A DNA stretch of 64,000 bases from Excoecaria cochinchinensis (Eukaryota; Streptophyta; Magnoliopsida; Malpighiales; Euphorbiaceae), in NCBI GenBank assembly GCA_947683425.1, contig CANTUQ010000055.1, positions 4,886,001 to 4,950,000 on the forward strand. Reading direction: 5' to 3'. The notes under the pieces were generated by a model. It saw nothing but the letters and a program-made list of their open reading frames with translations. It ran no database searches and was not told the origin of the DNA. Shown here in pieces: positions 32,754-45,867 of this stretch. Position 1 is the first letter of the stretch; every line of letters starts with the position of its first letter. A program made the position numbers and the translations under genes.

Positions 32754-35700
32754 ATGAATTCTGATTCTGCTCACGGTGCGCTCGAGGAGTCCGCTGAAAG
32801 TGTGAACCCTCCAGCGGTAGATCCGTCTGTCTCTGTTTCGGTGTCGGCTCAACGTGCTAGGGTCCAACCTGAGGCCGCTGCCATGCCTTTTGAGGCGATG
32901 CTTAGATTGCATCAAGACATGGCTCGGGTTTTGGATAGAGTGACTGCCCCGAAAGCTCCGATAGTGAGTCTGAGAAGAGCGGGTGTTGAGGATTTTTATG
33001 GGACCGGACTGGATGAATCTGAGTTAGCCGAGAAGTGGCTAGATAAAGTTAAGAGAGCCTTGAGGGAAATCAGGTGCCCTCCTGATCAGCAAGCCGAGTG
33101 TGCTGTAGCCTTGCTTCAGGGTTCAGCTTATGAATGGTGGGAGTTGGTGTGTAGGCAGCCTCAGATGCCTGACCCTTTGACATGGGATTTCTTTGATGAG
33201 CAATTTTCTAAGAAGTATGTGACTCAGGCGTATAGGGACGCAAGATGGGCGCAGTTTCTGAGTTTGAGGCAAAGGGCCTTGTCTGTGGCAGATTATGAGA
33301 AGGAGTTTAACCGGTTGTCCCGTTATGCTCCGCGTGGGGTCATGACGGATGATTTTAGATGCAAGCACTTCGAGGCCGGGTTGAATGATTCTTTGAAGAT
33401 TGCTTTAGTTTCTTTGATGTGTATGCCGGGGGTACAGTATTATCAGATTGCTGAAGCTGCGTTGAGGGCAGAGAAAGCGGAAACTTTGATTAGAGAGAGA
33501 GCTCAGCGCCGGAGTTCTGCTAGAGGTGGTGTTTCCTCATCTTCGGGTAAGAGGTCTAGGAACCCGCAAGATGATCCTGCGGCTGGTTCGGCTTCAAGGG
33601 GGAGAAGGCAAGGTTCAGCTGCAGTGTCTGGTTCATGTAGGGGTGGTCGGTCTGATGCTGCTCCCGTTTGTTCGAATTGCAGTAAGGCTCACTGGGGTGA
33701 GTGTAGGTGGCTTACTGGTGGGTGTTTCAGGTGTGGGAGCACTGAACACCGGGTGGCTTATTGTCCTCAGATGAGTGAAGACTCGGGTCCTCAGGGAGGA
33801 GCTAGCAGAGTTGGATCGAATGCTCCGCAGGCCTCTAGAGGTAGAGGTAGAGGAAGAGGTCGAGGCGGTCGACCCAGAGATGTAGCTGGTTCTGAGACTG
33901 TGGAGCGTCCTCCTCCTATGGCCGTTAGAGCTTATGCAGTTAGAGCCAGAGATGAGCAGGATGCGCCTGATGTGATTGCTGGTAAGTTCCTACTCCATGA
34001 CACTGAATTATATGCTCTAATAGATCCTGGTTCCACACACTCATATTTGTGCACACATAAGTTTATTGATAAGTTGCATGTGGTAGAACAGTTAGACTAT
34101 GAGATATGTGTGACCAATCCGTTAGGGCATAGTGTCAGTGTGAGTAGAGTGTATAGGAATTGTCCGTTGATGGTTGAGAATGTTGAGTTTCCTGTGGATT
34201 TGATAGAGTTGCCCTTCAGAGAGTATGACTTGATTCTGGGTATGGACTGGTTCAGTAAGCATAGAGCCGTGGTTGATTGTCATAGGAAGACTTTCGTGCT
34301 TCGAGATAGGAATCGAGCTCCAGTGTTTGTCAGAGGTTTGGGTGCGAGTTCCGTGCACAATGTGATTTCTGCTATTCAAGCTAAGAGGTTTTTGAGAAAA
34401 GGTTGTGAGGCTTTTCTGGCTGTGGTTTTGGATTCCAGGAGGGATCAAGTTAGGATTGAGAACATCCCTATTGTTCGAGAGTTCAGTGATGTTTTTCCGA
34501 GTGACTTGCCTGGTTTGCCTCCGGAGAGGGAAGTTGAGCTAGCCATAGAGATTATGCCGGGTACCACACCGGTGTCGAAGGCACCTTATCGGATGGCTCC
34601 TGTAGAGTTGAGAGAACTTAAAACTCAACTGCAAGAGCTGTTGGATAAGGGATACATTCGACCCAGCATATCTCCTTGGGGAGCTCCGGTCCTGTTTGTT
34701 AAGAAGAAGGATGGGTCTTTGAGGATGTGTATAGACTACAGGCAGATTAATAAGGTCACAGTGAAGAATAAGTATCCGTCGCCCAGGGTTGAAGATTTGT
34801 TTGATCAGCTGCGTGGTGCCGGTGTGTTTTCTAAGATTGACCTTCGGTCTGGGTATTATCAGCTTCGTGTTAAGGACGAGGATGTGGTTAAGACTGCATT
34901 TCGGACTCGGTATGGCCACTATGAGTTCCTTGTTATGCCGTTTGGTTTGACTAACGCTCCAGCGGTATTCATGGATTTGATGAATAGGGTGTTCAGGCCA
35001 TACTTAGACCGGTTTGTAGTAGTTTTTATAGATGATATTTTGGTATTTTCCAAGGATGAAGCCGAGCATGAAGAGCATCTTCGGTTAGTTTTGCAGATTT
35101 TGAGAGAGCATCGGTTGTTTGCTAAGTTGAGTAAGAGTGACTTTTGGCTTAAGGAAGTGTCGTTTTTGGGTCATATAGTTTCAGCGAAGGGTATTCAAGT
35201 GGATCCAGCTAAGATCGAGGCGATAGTGGATTGGAAAGCGCCTAGGAATGTCTAGGAAGTGAGGAGTTTCCTTGGTCTGGCGGGTTATTACCGTCGGTTC
35301 GTTAAGGGTTTTTCAGTGATTGCTGCTCCGATGACCAGGTTGTTGAGGAAGGGAGTTAAGTTCGAGTGGTCGGATAAATGTCAAGCTTGTTTCGAGAAGT
35401 TGAAACAGTTGTTAGTTGAAGCTCCTATATTAACTCAACCCACCTCGGGTAAGGAGTTTGTTATATATAGTGATGCTTCAGGTGTTGGTTTGGGATGTGT
35501 TCTGATGCAGGAAGGTAAGGTGGTGGCTTATGCTTCTCGACAGTTGAAGCCGCACGAGAGGAATTATCCGACGCATGATCTTGAATTAGCTGCAGTTGTC
35601 TTCGCTTTGAAGATTTGGCGTCATTATCTCTACGGGGAGAAGTGTAGGATCTTTTCGGACCACAAAAGTTTGAAGTATTTTCTGACTCAGAAGGAATTGA

Positions 35701-37391
35701 ATATGAGGCAACGTCGTTGGCTTGAGCTGTTTAAGGACTACGATTGCATTGTGGATTACCATCCGGGTAAGGCCAATGTAGTCGCGGATGCGTTGAGTAG
35801 AAAGTCAGTTTCTGCCTTGTTTTTGAGAAGGTTTAGATGGAGGTTTGGTCCAGATGGGGCTTTGATAGCTCAGTTGAGGGTCAAGCCTACTTTGAGGCAG
35901 CAGATAGTTGATGCTCAGAAGGTTGATGAGAAACTTCAGCGGATTGTTCAAGAAGTCGGTTCAGGTAAGCAATCAGAGTTTTCGGTTCAGGATGGGGTTC
36001 TTCTGTTTGGGAACCGTTTGTGTGTGCCGGATAGTGCAGAGTTAAGAAGACAGATTTTGGATGAGGCGCATAGTTCAGTTTTCACCATGCATCCTGGCAG
36101 TGTGAAGATGTATCGGGATTTGAAGCAGTTCTTTTGGTGGTCGGGTATGAAGAGGGACATAGTGGACTTTGTATCCAAGTGCCTGACTTGTCAGCAAGTC
36201 AAGGCTGAGCACCAGGTTCCTTCTGGTTTACTCACGCCTTTGTCCGTTCCCGAGTGGAAGTGGGATGACATCGCCATGGATTTTGTCTCCGGTTTACCTT
36301 TGTCTCATAGAAAGCATGATTCTGTTTGGGTTGTTGTCGATCGACTCACGAAGTCTGCTCACTTTTTACCAGTTAGGATGGATTATTCGATGAGTAGATT
36401 GGCCAGTATGTACGTAGATGAGATAGTGCGATTGCATGGGGTACCTCTGTCCATAGTTTCTGATAGGGACCCAAGGTTCACATCTAAGTTCTGGAAAGAG
36501 TTGCAGCGAGCTTTGGGTACCAAGTTGAAGTTCAGTACATCATTTCATCCGCAGACAGATGGTCAGTCCGAGCGTGTGATTCAGATCTTAGAGGATATGA
36601 TGAGGGCTTGTGTTTTGGACTTTCCGGGTAGCTGGGACAAGTACGTATCATTGATGGAATTTGCCTACAACAATAGTTTCCAGTCGAGTATTGGTATGTC
36701 ACCTTATGAGGCTCTGTATGGACGTCAGTGTAGGACTCCTGTTTGTTGGACAGAGTTGTCTGAGAGGTCAATGATTGGGCCAGATCTGGTTAGAGATACC
36801 GAGGAAAAGATTAGAGTTGTGCAGCGGAATCTGAAAGTGGCCAAGGATCGACAGAAGTCTTATGCTAACCTGAAGAGAAAGGATGTACAGTTTGAAGTTG
36901 GGGACAAGGTTTTTCTTAAAGTGTCTCCTTGGAGAAAAGTGCTTCGATTTGGAAAGAAAGGGAAGCTTAGTCCTCGCTTTATTGGTCCGTATGAGGTGTT
37001 GGCAAGAGTGGGTCCAGTGGCATACAGACTAGCTTTGCCGATGGAATTGTCGAAGCTTCACGATGTGTTTCACGTTTCTATGCTCCGTCGGTATAGATCG
37101 GATCCTTCCCATGTGTTGTCGGTTCAAGAAGTTCAAGTGCAATCAGATTTTTCCTATGACGAGGAGCCTAGAGCTATCCTAGAGCGGGAAGTACGTCAGC
37201 TGAGGAATAAACAGATTCCTTTGGTCAAGGTTTTGTGGAATCACCACGGGGTTGAGGAAGCAACTTGGGAACCGGAGGAATCGATGAGATTGCAGTATCC
37301 GCAATTGTTCTGTTCAGGTGAGAATTTCGAGGACGAAATTCTTGTTAGTAGGGGAGAGTTGTCACACCCCGTTTGCCCCCTAGTTGAATGA
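32754..37391 (+). pseudogene. gag-pol: C1 gag-pol polyprotein with one in-frame stop
   Basis: One frame of 1545 codons encodes all proteins for particle formation, reverse transcription and integration. In order: Gag with YEWW and MTDDFRC motifs; two zinc knuckles (residues about 306-338); aspartic protease with D424 in a DPGS form of the D-S/T-G motif; reverse transcriptase with FIDD (D760, D761); RNase H starting near YSDAS (D907); integrase with HHCC finger (H1106, H1113, C1143, C1146) and D1176, D1237, E1273, giving DX60DX35E; chromodomain-like module about 1481-1519. TAG at 35253-35255 (codon 834, just after reverse transcriptase) replaces CAG found in C2, so RNase H and integrase would need readthrough. 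The frame crosses the polypurine tract and stops 32 bases inside the 3' LTR. A GTAAGT donor-like site lies at 33982, at the gag-protease junction. Confidence 0.95.
37322..37359 (+). other. PPT-proximal hairpin and polypurine tract, C1
   Basis: Arms GAATTTCG (37322-37329) and CGAAATTC (37334-37341), then AGGGGAGAGT (37350-37359). The hairpin is also coding (NFEDEI) in the gag-pol frame. Confidence 0.88.
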
Positions 37392-39911
37392 GCCATATTT
37401 GTATGTGTATGCAATTGCATGAGTTTTGGTTTATAAGGGCATTTTGGTAATTTTGCATGTTATAAGAGTTTTTCTTGCATGTGGGTGCATGCATGGTGCC
37501 ATGGTGTGAATTAATTGGGTTAGAGTTGTGTGTGTGCATGAGTGCACCATAGTAGGATATGCACTAGTGGGTTATGGTTGTGTGTGTTGTGCATACAATT
37601 GTGGAGTATGTGTTAGTTGGGAGAGTTTTGTGTGTATGTGTGATGCACTTAGCTAGGGTGTGAGTGACCAAATCCCTCCACTAGGATCTTGACATGTGTC
37701 TAGGTTAAGAAGAGAAAAGGAAAAGAAAGGAAAGGGGAAAATCAGATTTTTCTTTTCCTCACTTGTGTTTCCCGTTCCTCACGCCGCCCCTCTTCTTTCC
37801 TTCTTCTTGTCTTCTTCTCTTGGACATTGGTTGAGATTCAAGAGTTCTAGTGGGGATTTGATCATCTCTTAGTAGTCTTTGGTAAGTATTATGCATCCAT
37901 TTTGCCTTTGTTTAAGTTCTCCATCTTCTTCTATTTTTCTTATTTTCGAAATGGGTTTGAAGTTTGGATTCTTGTTGTGTTTGCTTGTTTTTGGTTGGGT
38001 TCCTAGTTGAGCCTCCCCGGGATCCTAAAGGCAAGGAAGTTGCTGGATCAAGTGGAACTAAACACTAGGAGCTAAGGATTTTGAGGTTTGGGAATTTCTT
38101 CCTTTTTATGTGAAAATGTTCATGAGTGTGTTCTTGATGTTTTCTTGGAATTAGGTTGTTAGATGTCCTTTATTTTGATATTTATGCTATGGGTCTTTGT
38201 TTTAGAATGTGGAACTTGCAAGATTATGAATTAATCATGATGAATTCGGATTTGAAGTAATTTGATGCATAAATGGAGTTTGTGAATGATTATTGAAATT
38301 AAATGTTCAAATTGATGGATTGGATGAAGTTTATTGTGAATAAATGTTATGACATGGTTGTTTAAGCTTTGGATGGCTGGATTTGAGGTAAGTAACCTTT
38401 GATCGAGATTTGTGTGGTTGGAGGAAGAATTGGAAGAGGAAAATCTGCAGAATTTCTGCAGATTTTCAAAATCCCGACTCTGTCGCGAGGTCGCGACAGA
38501 GATCGGTAGTGGGAGCTTCGCTGTCGCGCGCACGCGACATCCGTCGCGAGCCCGCGACAGCCGAAGTGTTGTATACCTTCTGTCGCGAGCGCGACAACTG
38601 TCGCGATCGCGACAGAGAGTATTGTTGCCAGGTGTTATCGCGACCACGCGATCCATCGCGAGATCGCGACAGCACCCTTTGCCTTCTATCGCGATCGCGA
38701 CATCCGTCGCGAGCGCGACAGAGCCTGGCTCTTCCGTCCTCCCCGCGGTCGCGAGATCTGTCGCACGCGCGCAGCGAAGAGACTCTGGTCTCTGTCGCGA
38801 GCGCGACAGACGTCGCGAGCGCGACAGTCCCTTGTATGCTGAATGAGTTTTCTCTCTTCGCCTGTTCCTTGAACTTCAGTTTACTTTAGCAGTTATGAGA
38901 TTTAGGCATGATATCCTATAAATGATATGCAAGTGTAATTATGATATGACTATGCTTATTTGATGATGATTAATTTGGAATCACGAAATGGATTGAACGG
39001 TTTATGTATGACCTGCTAGAGTCTAGTCAGTGGATAGTTAGGCATGCCTAATAGAGTCTTTGTTGCAGCTTCTGTTATTTCTGTTTGGACCCCGATCAGG
39101 TCCCCGTTTCGTTCCTCACGAACTTCTGTATTGTGTTTGGATCTTGTTTAAGGTCCTTCTGGAAATGTTTGTAAATGAAAAGTTAAAATGGTTTTTCGTA
39201 TTCGATTGGTACTCGTAAAGTACTTTCTGTTCACTCGTTATCCACTACCTTGAGTCAGCAGGTGTTTTCAATGTTTAAAGTACTTGTATGAATTGTTATA
39301 TGAGCAAATACATGTTTTATCCTTCTGGATACAAAGATGAAAAGTACAATCTGTAAAGATAATGCGATTATGGATATGAATCTTTTGGTGAATGGCTATA
39401 TGTACTTACGCATGTGAATTACCTTGACGACCGTTGTGAATGGTTGTCTTTATGCTATGTGTGTTTTCCCCACTAAGCGTTTATCGCTTAGCACGGTGTG
39501 TTTACCCGTGCAGGTGCGGAAGGAGTTGCTTCTGGGAGAGTCGTCGCCATCAAAGTCAACACAGCAGGGTCGTAGTATAGGGCTTATTTTTGTAGTTCTA
39601 TGATTCTTTTTGTATAGAACTCTCATATGATTTTGTGTTAGCTTCCGCTTTTGTAATTGTAATTTTGGGATATGTAATTATCTGTTGTTTCTCTCAGTTG
39701 ATCAGAACAGTAATGTAATGCTTTCATTGTATTAATGCATGATCAGCTTCCATGAATGATTTTGTAAAGTTTTAATTTACCCTGTATTTTGGTGTGTATG
39801 TTTATGTATGAATGTATGTATATTCTGTATCTATGTGGTGACACCTTTACTCCTACGGCGTCTTACTCCATATCGGATGGGATCGCCTACGTATGGGTAA
39901 GGGGTGTTACA
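37360..39911 (+). repeat. C1 3' LTR
   Basis: 2552 bp. Putative leader exon 38007-38085, palindrome array 38479-38827 with two adjacent copies of the terminal GTCGCGAGCGCGACAG unit, hairpin domain 39030-39245. Confidence 0.95.
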
Positions 39912-42900
39912 AAATCCACTATGTCTCGCTTCATACCAGACCACCAATAGAATTGCTTCATGTCTTGGTACATCTTCGCACTGCCTGGATGCATAGTAAA
40001 GACTGAACTATGCGCCTCACTCATGAGCTGTCTCCTCACGTCCTCAGACTCTGGCACACATAAACGATCTCTGAACATAAGTACCTCATCCTGAACTGAG
40101 AACTCTGATGGCTTACCCGATCTGACCTCAAGCACATTCCGCTGAAACCTCTGGTCATCTCTCTGAGCATCCACTATCCTCTGTCTCAAAGTAGGCTTCA
40201 CACGCAACTGGGCAAGCAAAGCCCCATCAGAACCGAATCGCCATCTGAAACGTCTCAAGAACAAAGCTGAAACCGATTTCCGACTCAAAGCATCTGCAAC
40301 TACATTGGCCTTACCAGGATGGTAATCCACAATGCAGTCGTAGTCCTTAAACAACTCAAGCCATCTGCGCTGTCTCATGTTTAACTCTTTCTGTGAAAGG
40401 AAGTACTTCAAACTCTTGTGGTCCGAGAAGATCCTACACTTTTCCCCATACAAGTAGTGACGCCAAATCTTCAAAGCAAATATTACAGCTGCCAACTCTA
40501 AATCATGCGTCGGATAGTTCTTTTCATATGGCTTCAACTGATGGGAAGCATAAGCCACAACCTTTCCTTCCTGCATCAGCACACATCCCAGACCAACTCC
40601 AGAAGCATCACTGTAAATGACAAACTCCTTACCCGAGATAGGTTGAGTAAGGATAGGAGCCTCAACAAGCAACTGCTTTAACTGATCAAAACAAGACTGA
40701 CACCTGTCTGACCACTCAAATCTGACTCCTTTCCTCAACAATCTAGTCATCGGAGCAGCAATCACGGAAAATCCTTTAACGAACCGACGGTAGTACCCTG
40801 CTAAACCGAGGAAACTCCTCACTTCCTAAACATTTCGAGGCGCTTTCCAATCCACAATCGCCTCAATCTTAGCTGGATCCACCTGGATACCTCTAGCTGA
40901 AATAATGTGACCCAAGAATGATACCTCTTGAAGCCAGAAATCACACTTGCTAAGCTTAGCAAACAACTGATGCTCTCTCAACATCTGCAAAACCAATCTG
41001 AGATGCTCCTCATGCTCACTCTCATCCCTGGAATATACTAAGATGTCATCAATGAACACTACTACAAATCGATCTAAGTATGGTCTAAACACGCGATTCA
41101 TCAGATCCATAAAAGCCGCTGGAGCATTTGTCAAACCAAACGGCATCACAAGAAACTCATAGTGGCCGTACCTAGTCCAAAATGCAGTCTTCACCACATC
41201 AGCATCCTGAACCCGTAACTGATAGTACCCAGATCGAAGATCTATCTTGGAAAAGACACCCGCACCTCGAAGCTGATCAAATAAATCCTCAATCCTAGGC
41301 AACGGATACTTGTTCTTCACTGTAACTTTATTAATCTGGCGGTAGTCAATACACATCCGCAGGGATCCATCTTTCTTCTTAACAAACAGCACTGGAGCTC
41401 CCCAAGGAGATATGCTAGGTCTAATAAACCCCTTATCCAATAACTCTTGTAGCTGAGATTTAAGTTCCCTCAACTCTACAGGAGCCATCCGATAAGGTGC
41501 TCTCGAAATAGGTGCTGTACCTGGCATAATCTCAATGGACAACTCAACCTCTCTCGCAGGAGGTAAACCAGGCAACTCGCTCGGGAACACATCACTAAAC
41601 TCCCGCACTACTGGAATATCCTCAATCTGAACCTGATCCCTCCTGGAATCTAACACAACTACTAGAAAAGCCTCACATCCCTTCCTGATGAATCTCTTAG
41701 CTTGCATCGCAGAAATAACATTATTAACAGAACTAGCACCCAAACCTTTCAGAAACACAAGAGACTGACTTCTATCCTGAAGTACAACTGTCTTCCTATG
41801 GCAATCAACTACTGCCCGATGCTTACCCAACCAGTCCATACCCAGAATCAAGTCAAACTCTCTGAAGGGTAACTCAATCAAATCCGCTGGAAGCACAGCT
41901 CCCTCAACAATCAGAGGATAACTCCTAAAAACTCTACTCACACTGACACTATGCCCTAATGGACTGGTCACACAAATCTCATAATCTAACTGATCAACTG
42001 AATGCAATTTATCAACAATTCTATCTGTGCACAAATATGAGTGTGTGGAACCAGGATCAATTAGAGCATACAACTCAGTGTCATGGAGTAGGAACTTACC
42101 AGCAATAACATCAGGCGCATCCTGCTCATCTCTGGCTCTCATAGCATAAGCTCTAACAGCACCCTGAGGAGGATGCTCAACAGTCTCAGAAGCAACTCCA
42201 TCTCTATGCCGGCCACCTCTACCTCGGCCTCTGCCTCTGCCACGGGTAGCCTGAGAAGCATTCGAACCGACCCTACTGCCCTCTCTCTGGGAACCTGAAT
42301 CCTCCTGTAACCTCGGACAACCAGCCAACTGATGCTCCGAACTCCCACATCTGAAGCATGCACCGGTGAGCCACCTACACTCACCCCGATGTGACTTACT
42401 ACAATGAGGACAAGCTGGTGTAGTCTCAACTCTACCACCCCTGCCAGAACCTGACACAGCTGTAGAACCCTGACGTCTACCTCTAGAAGCCGGGCCAGAA
42501 GATGACTCATCCTGTGGGTTCCTAGATCTCTTACTCGAAGAAGATCCTCCACGAGAAGAACTCCTCCTCTAAGCTCTCTCTCTCATCACAGTCTCAGACA
42601 ACTCAGCTCTCACAGCAGCCTCAACAATCTGATAGTAGCTAACCCCAGGTATACACATCAGTGAAATCAAAGCAATCTTCAGAGACTCATTTAACCCTGC
42701 CTCGAAATGCTTGCATCTAAAATCATCAGTCATAACTCCTCGTGGGGCATAGCGCGATAACCTGTTGAACTCTTTCTCATAATCAGCTACAGACATGGCC
42801 CTCTGTCTCAAACCCAAAAACTGCGCCCATCTTGAATCTCTATAGGTCTGAGTGATGTACTTCTTTGTGAACTCACCCTCAAAGAACTCCCATGTAATCG

Positions 42901-43321
42901 GATCCGGTAGCTGAGGATGCCTGCAAACCAATTCCCACCATTCAAAAGCAGACCCCTGAAGAAGAGCTAATGCACACTCTGCCTGCTGGTCGGGAGGACA
43001 CCGAATCTCTCTCAAAGCACGCTTGACTTTATCTAACCATCTCTCTGCAAACTCAGATTCATTCAACCCAGTACCATAGAAATCCTCAACTCCTGCCCTC
43101 CTCAAATTCTCCATAGGTGCTCTAGGAGCCGTCACTCTCTCCAACACCCTAGCCATGTCCTGATGCAGTCTAAACATAGCCTCCAAGGGCATGGCTGCGG
43201 CCTCGGGCTGAACCCTAGCATGCTGAGCCGACACAGTAACAGAAACAGACTGATCTACAGCGGGAGGATTCACACTCTCGGCGGATTCCTCACGCACACC
43301 ATGAGCAGAATGAGAAGCCAT
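39912..43321 (-). pseudogene. gag-pol: C' gag-pol, N-terminal part (gag to integrase finger)
   Basis: ATG at 43321 opens MASHSAHGVREESAES, close to the C1 start. Leftward: Gag with YRD...MTDDFRC region, stop TAG at 42569-42571 (CAG in C1/C2), zinc knuckles (CPHCSKSHRGEC and CFRCGSSEHQLAGC), protease DPGS, reverse transcriptase with FIDD, a second TAG at 40826-40828, RNase H and the first half of the integrase finger (HSSVFTMHPG). C1 entered at AAATC, within codons for DFVSK. Leaving out C1 and one target copy, the coding length is a multiple of three, so the frame was open across the site before insertion except for the two TAGs. Confidence 0.92.
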
Positions 43322-43426
43322 CTAAACAAACAAGAAACAACCGTATCAGCCAACACAGATCTAGACACATACATATCTAAGAAACTCAGATCAATCACAT
43401 CAACACCCAGAAACGCCTAAACCTAG

Positions 43427-43438
43427 GCTCTGATACCA
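43427..43438 (-). other. Primer-binding site, C'
   Basis: GCTCTGATACCA on the plus strand, five bases from the LTR start at 43444. Confidence 0.95.
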
Positions 43439-43443
43439 CTAAC

Positions 43444-45867
43444 TGTAACACCCCCTTCCCATACTTAGGCGATCCCATCCGATAAGGAGTGAGATGCCGT
43501 ATGAGACAAGGTGTCACCAAACAAAAGCAAAGCATAATATACATCCATTCATAACATACATTCAGAAATACAGAATAATTAAAACTTTACATGTAGAAAG
43601 CAAAAGCTGATCATGCATTACTATAATTAAACTATTACATATACAAAATATAGATACAAAAGCGGAAGCTGATACAGAGAGTTCCATACAAATAGAATCA
43701 ATAACTGATACAAAATTGAGCCCTACACTAATCCCTTCTGTGTTGGCTTGATGACGGCGACTCTCCTAAAGCAAAACGCCTTCCGCACCTGCACGGGTAA
43801 AAACACCGTGCTAAGCGATAAAACGCTTAGTGGGGAAACACACATAAATTATGGACGGCCACTCACAGTGGTCGTCAAGGCATATCACATTCATAATGGC
43901 AGAATGCAAGGACTAATACATAATCCATATAAGCATGCTCGTATTTAAATACCATACTTTCAGAATCTCATCATCATATGCATTACAGAATAAACCAGCA
44001 TATATTTCATCATTAACCTCATTCAGATATTCCATTCAAAGCCATATCAAATCAGAACATTTCCATTAACATTCAAAGAATACCTGCTGACTCTAGACAG
44101 TGGATAACGAGTGTACTGAGGGTACCTTACGGGTACGAATCGAATACTGAGGGTACCTCACAGGTACAAGTCAAATATTATATCATTTATCAAAACATGT
44201 TATTTATATACTGAGGGAATCTTAAACAAGATTCTATACTGAAGGGTTCGCGAGGAACCAAACGAGGACCTGATCGGGGTCCAAACTGAACTGAGGGCTG
44301 CAGCTAAAAGACTCTATTAGGCATGCCTAACTATCCACTTACTTGACTCTAGCAGGTTATGCGTCAAACTGATCACATTTCAGGATATAGAGTATAATTC
44401 ATCAGAAAATCATGCTATCACGCATATCAAAGCATCAAACAGTAAGACATGCATCATACAACAGTAAAGTCCATTCTGAAGAAATACCAAATTCAGTTCT
44501 GAGTTAAAAACCAGGAAATTTCAGAAAAACGAGCTGAATGGAGAATTGGGCGAGGAATGGCTGGTCACTGGCGTGACTGGCCTTCTCAACAGGCAGGTCA
44601 CGACATGACCTAGGGTCACGTCTCGTGACCTGCTTGTGTCTCGCCTATCGCGTTGCGTGATCCTCGCGGGTCACGCAATGCTTATGCAGGTCACGGCGTG
44701 ACCGAGGGTCACGCGACGTGACGCTGCTTCTCCCTCGCAGATCACGTTGCGTGATCCTCGCAGATCACGCAACGCAATTGCCATCGCAAGCGCAAGTCAC
44801 GGCGTGACCGAGGGTCACGTCTCGTGACTTGCCTGCTCTTCAGCTGGTCACGCGACTGGCTTCTCAGCAGGCAGGTCACGCCGTGACCGAAGGTCACGCG
44901 ACGTGACGTGCCTTCCTTCGTAGCGAGTCACGCGACAGAGAGAGTTTCTACAGTAATTCGATTTTCCAGAATTTCCACGATTTCCAGAACCAAGAATTCA
45001 ATCCCAATTTAATTTAAAACCATTCCAACCTGTTACTACCTTCCAGAAATCATCTCGAATCACTTAATCAATATACATGTAACTCAATTTAGCATTTAAA
45101 CAACCAAATCCAAACTAATTGATTCAAGCTCTTCAAGAACATATAAACCCTAGAATTCACAGTAAACATCAAAATCGCACAAATCACAATCAAATATTCC
45201 CAAACCTCGATTCTAAACTTCTATCACTTAGCTCCACTAGGTCCAGCAACCTCTTTTCCCTTTGGATCACGTGGAGCTTCAGCTAAACACAATCACAGCA
45301 AGAATATCCACAAAGAAAACCCTAAGTTAAATCTAAACTTAAGGAAGAAGAAGAAGTAAACTTACAGTAAAATAAAGACAAGGACATGCACTTACCAAGC
45401 TAGGGGATGCAAGGAGAGATTATCTTCACCAATAAGACCTTGAACCCTCAACACAGTATTTAGGATAAAGAAAATTGAAGAAGAAGAAAGTGAGTGAGCA
45501 AGAACGTGAATCTGTAAGTCCCTTTTCTCTCATTCCCTTTTCTTTTTCTTTTCTTTATTCTAAATATGTATCCATTTCCTATTGGTGAAACTAATCACTC
45601 AAACTAAAATACAATGCATTACACACACCCTAAGTAACCTCATTTAAATGCACCCTACAATAATATATATAAGTGCACACAAATGCAACTCAATTAATTC
45701 TCACCTTAATACCATGTATGCACCCACATAATAATAAACCCCAAAATCATATATTTTACTGAAATACCCTTATGAAATGCTGAACACATGCGAATGCCTA
45801 CACATACAGACAGACAGTCAGACAGACAGACTGGCTCATTCTACTAGGGGGCAAATGGGGTGTGACA
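43444..45867 (-). repeat. C' 5' LTR
   Basis: 2424 bp, same length as its partner. Hairpin domain 44100-44338 with intact closing stem, palindrome array 44560-44938, putative leader exon 45206-45282. Confidence 0.93.

Larger units (their letters stand above)
30100..39911 (+). mobile_element. Element C1: full-length Tekay/Del-like chromovirus
   Basis: 9812 bp with target duplication AAATC at 30095-30099 and 39912-39916. LTRs 30100-32633 and 37360-39911 differ by about 11 substitutions by eye plus one 18-bp palindrome unit. Primer-binding site, gag-pol frame and polypurine tract are all present; a single TAG interrupts the frame. It lies inside C' integrase and is the innermost layer of the E > D > C' > C1 nest. 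Confidence 0.95.
26481..45867 (-). mobile_element. Element C': autonomous-type chromovirus on the minus strand, split by C1
   Basis: Target duplication CATGG at 26476-26480 and 45868-45872. Both LTRs are 2424 bp (26481-28904 and 43444-45867) with roughly 16-18 differences by eye. Primer-binding site 43427-43438, gag-pol from 43321 leftward, polypurine tract next to 28904. C1 (30100-39911) sits in the integrase region. C' is the same family as C but a distinct subfamily with its own LTR palindrome spelling. Confidence 0.93.

Noticed and set aside
34122..34448. Antisense frames within gag-pol (also 34539-34919, 52735-53061, 53152-53532 and others)
   Set aside because: They are shadows of the gag-pol reading frame on the opposite strand with no independent support.
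35253..35255. Programmed stop readthrough as a general feature of the family
   Set aside because: C2 has a sense codon at this site, and the other stops are scattered. The same-codon coincidence is kept as a finding, but methylation-driven decay is the simpler reading.
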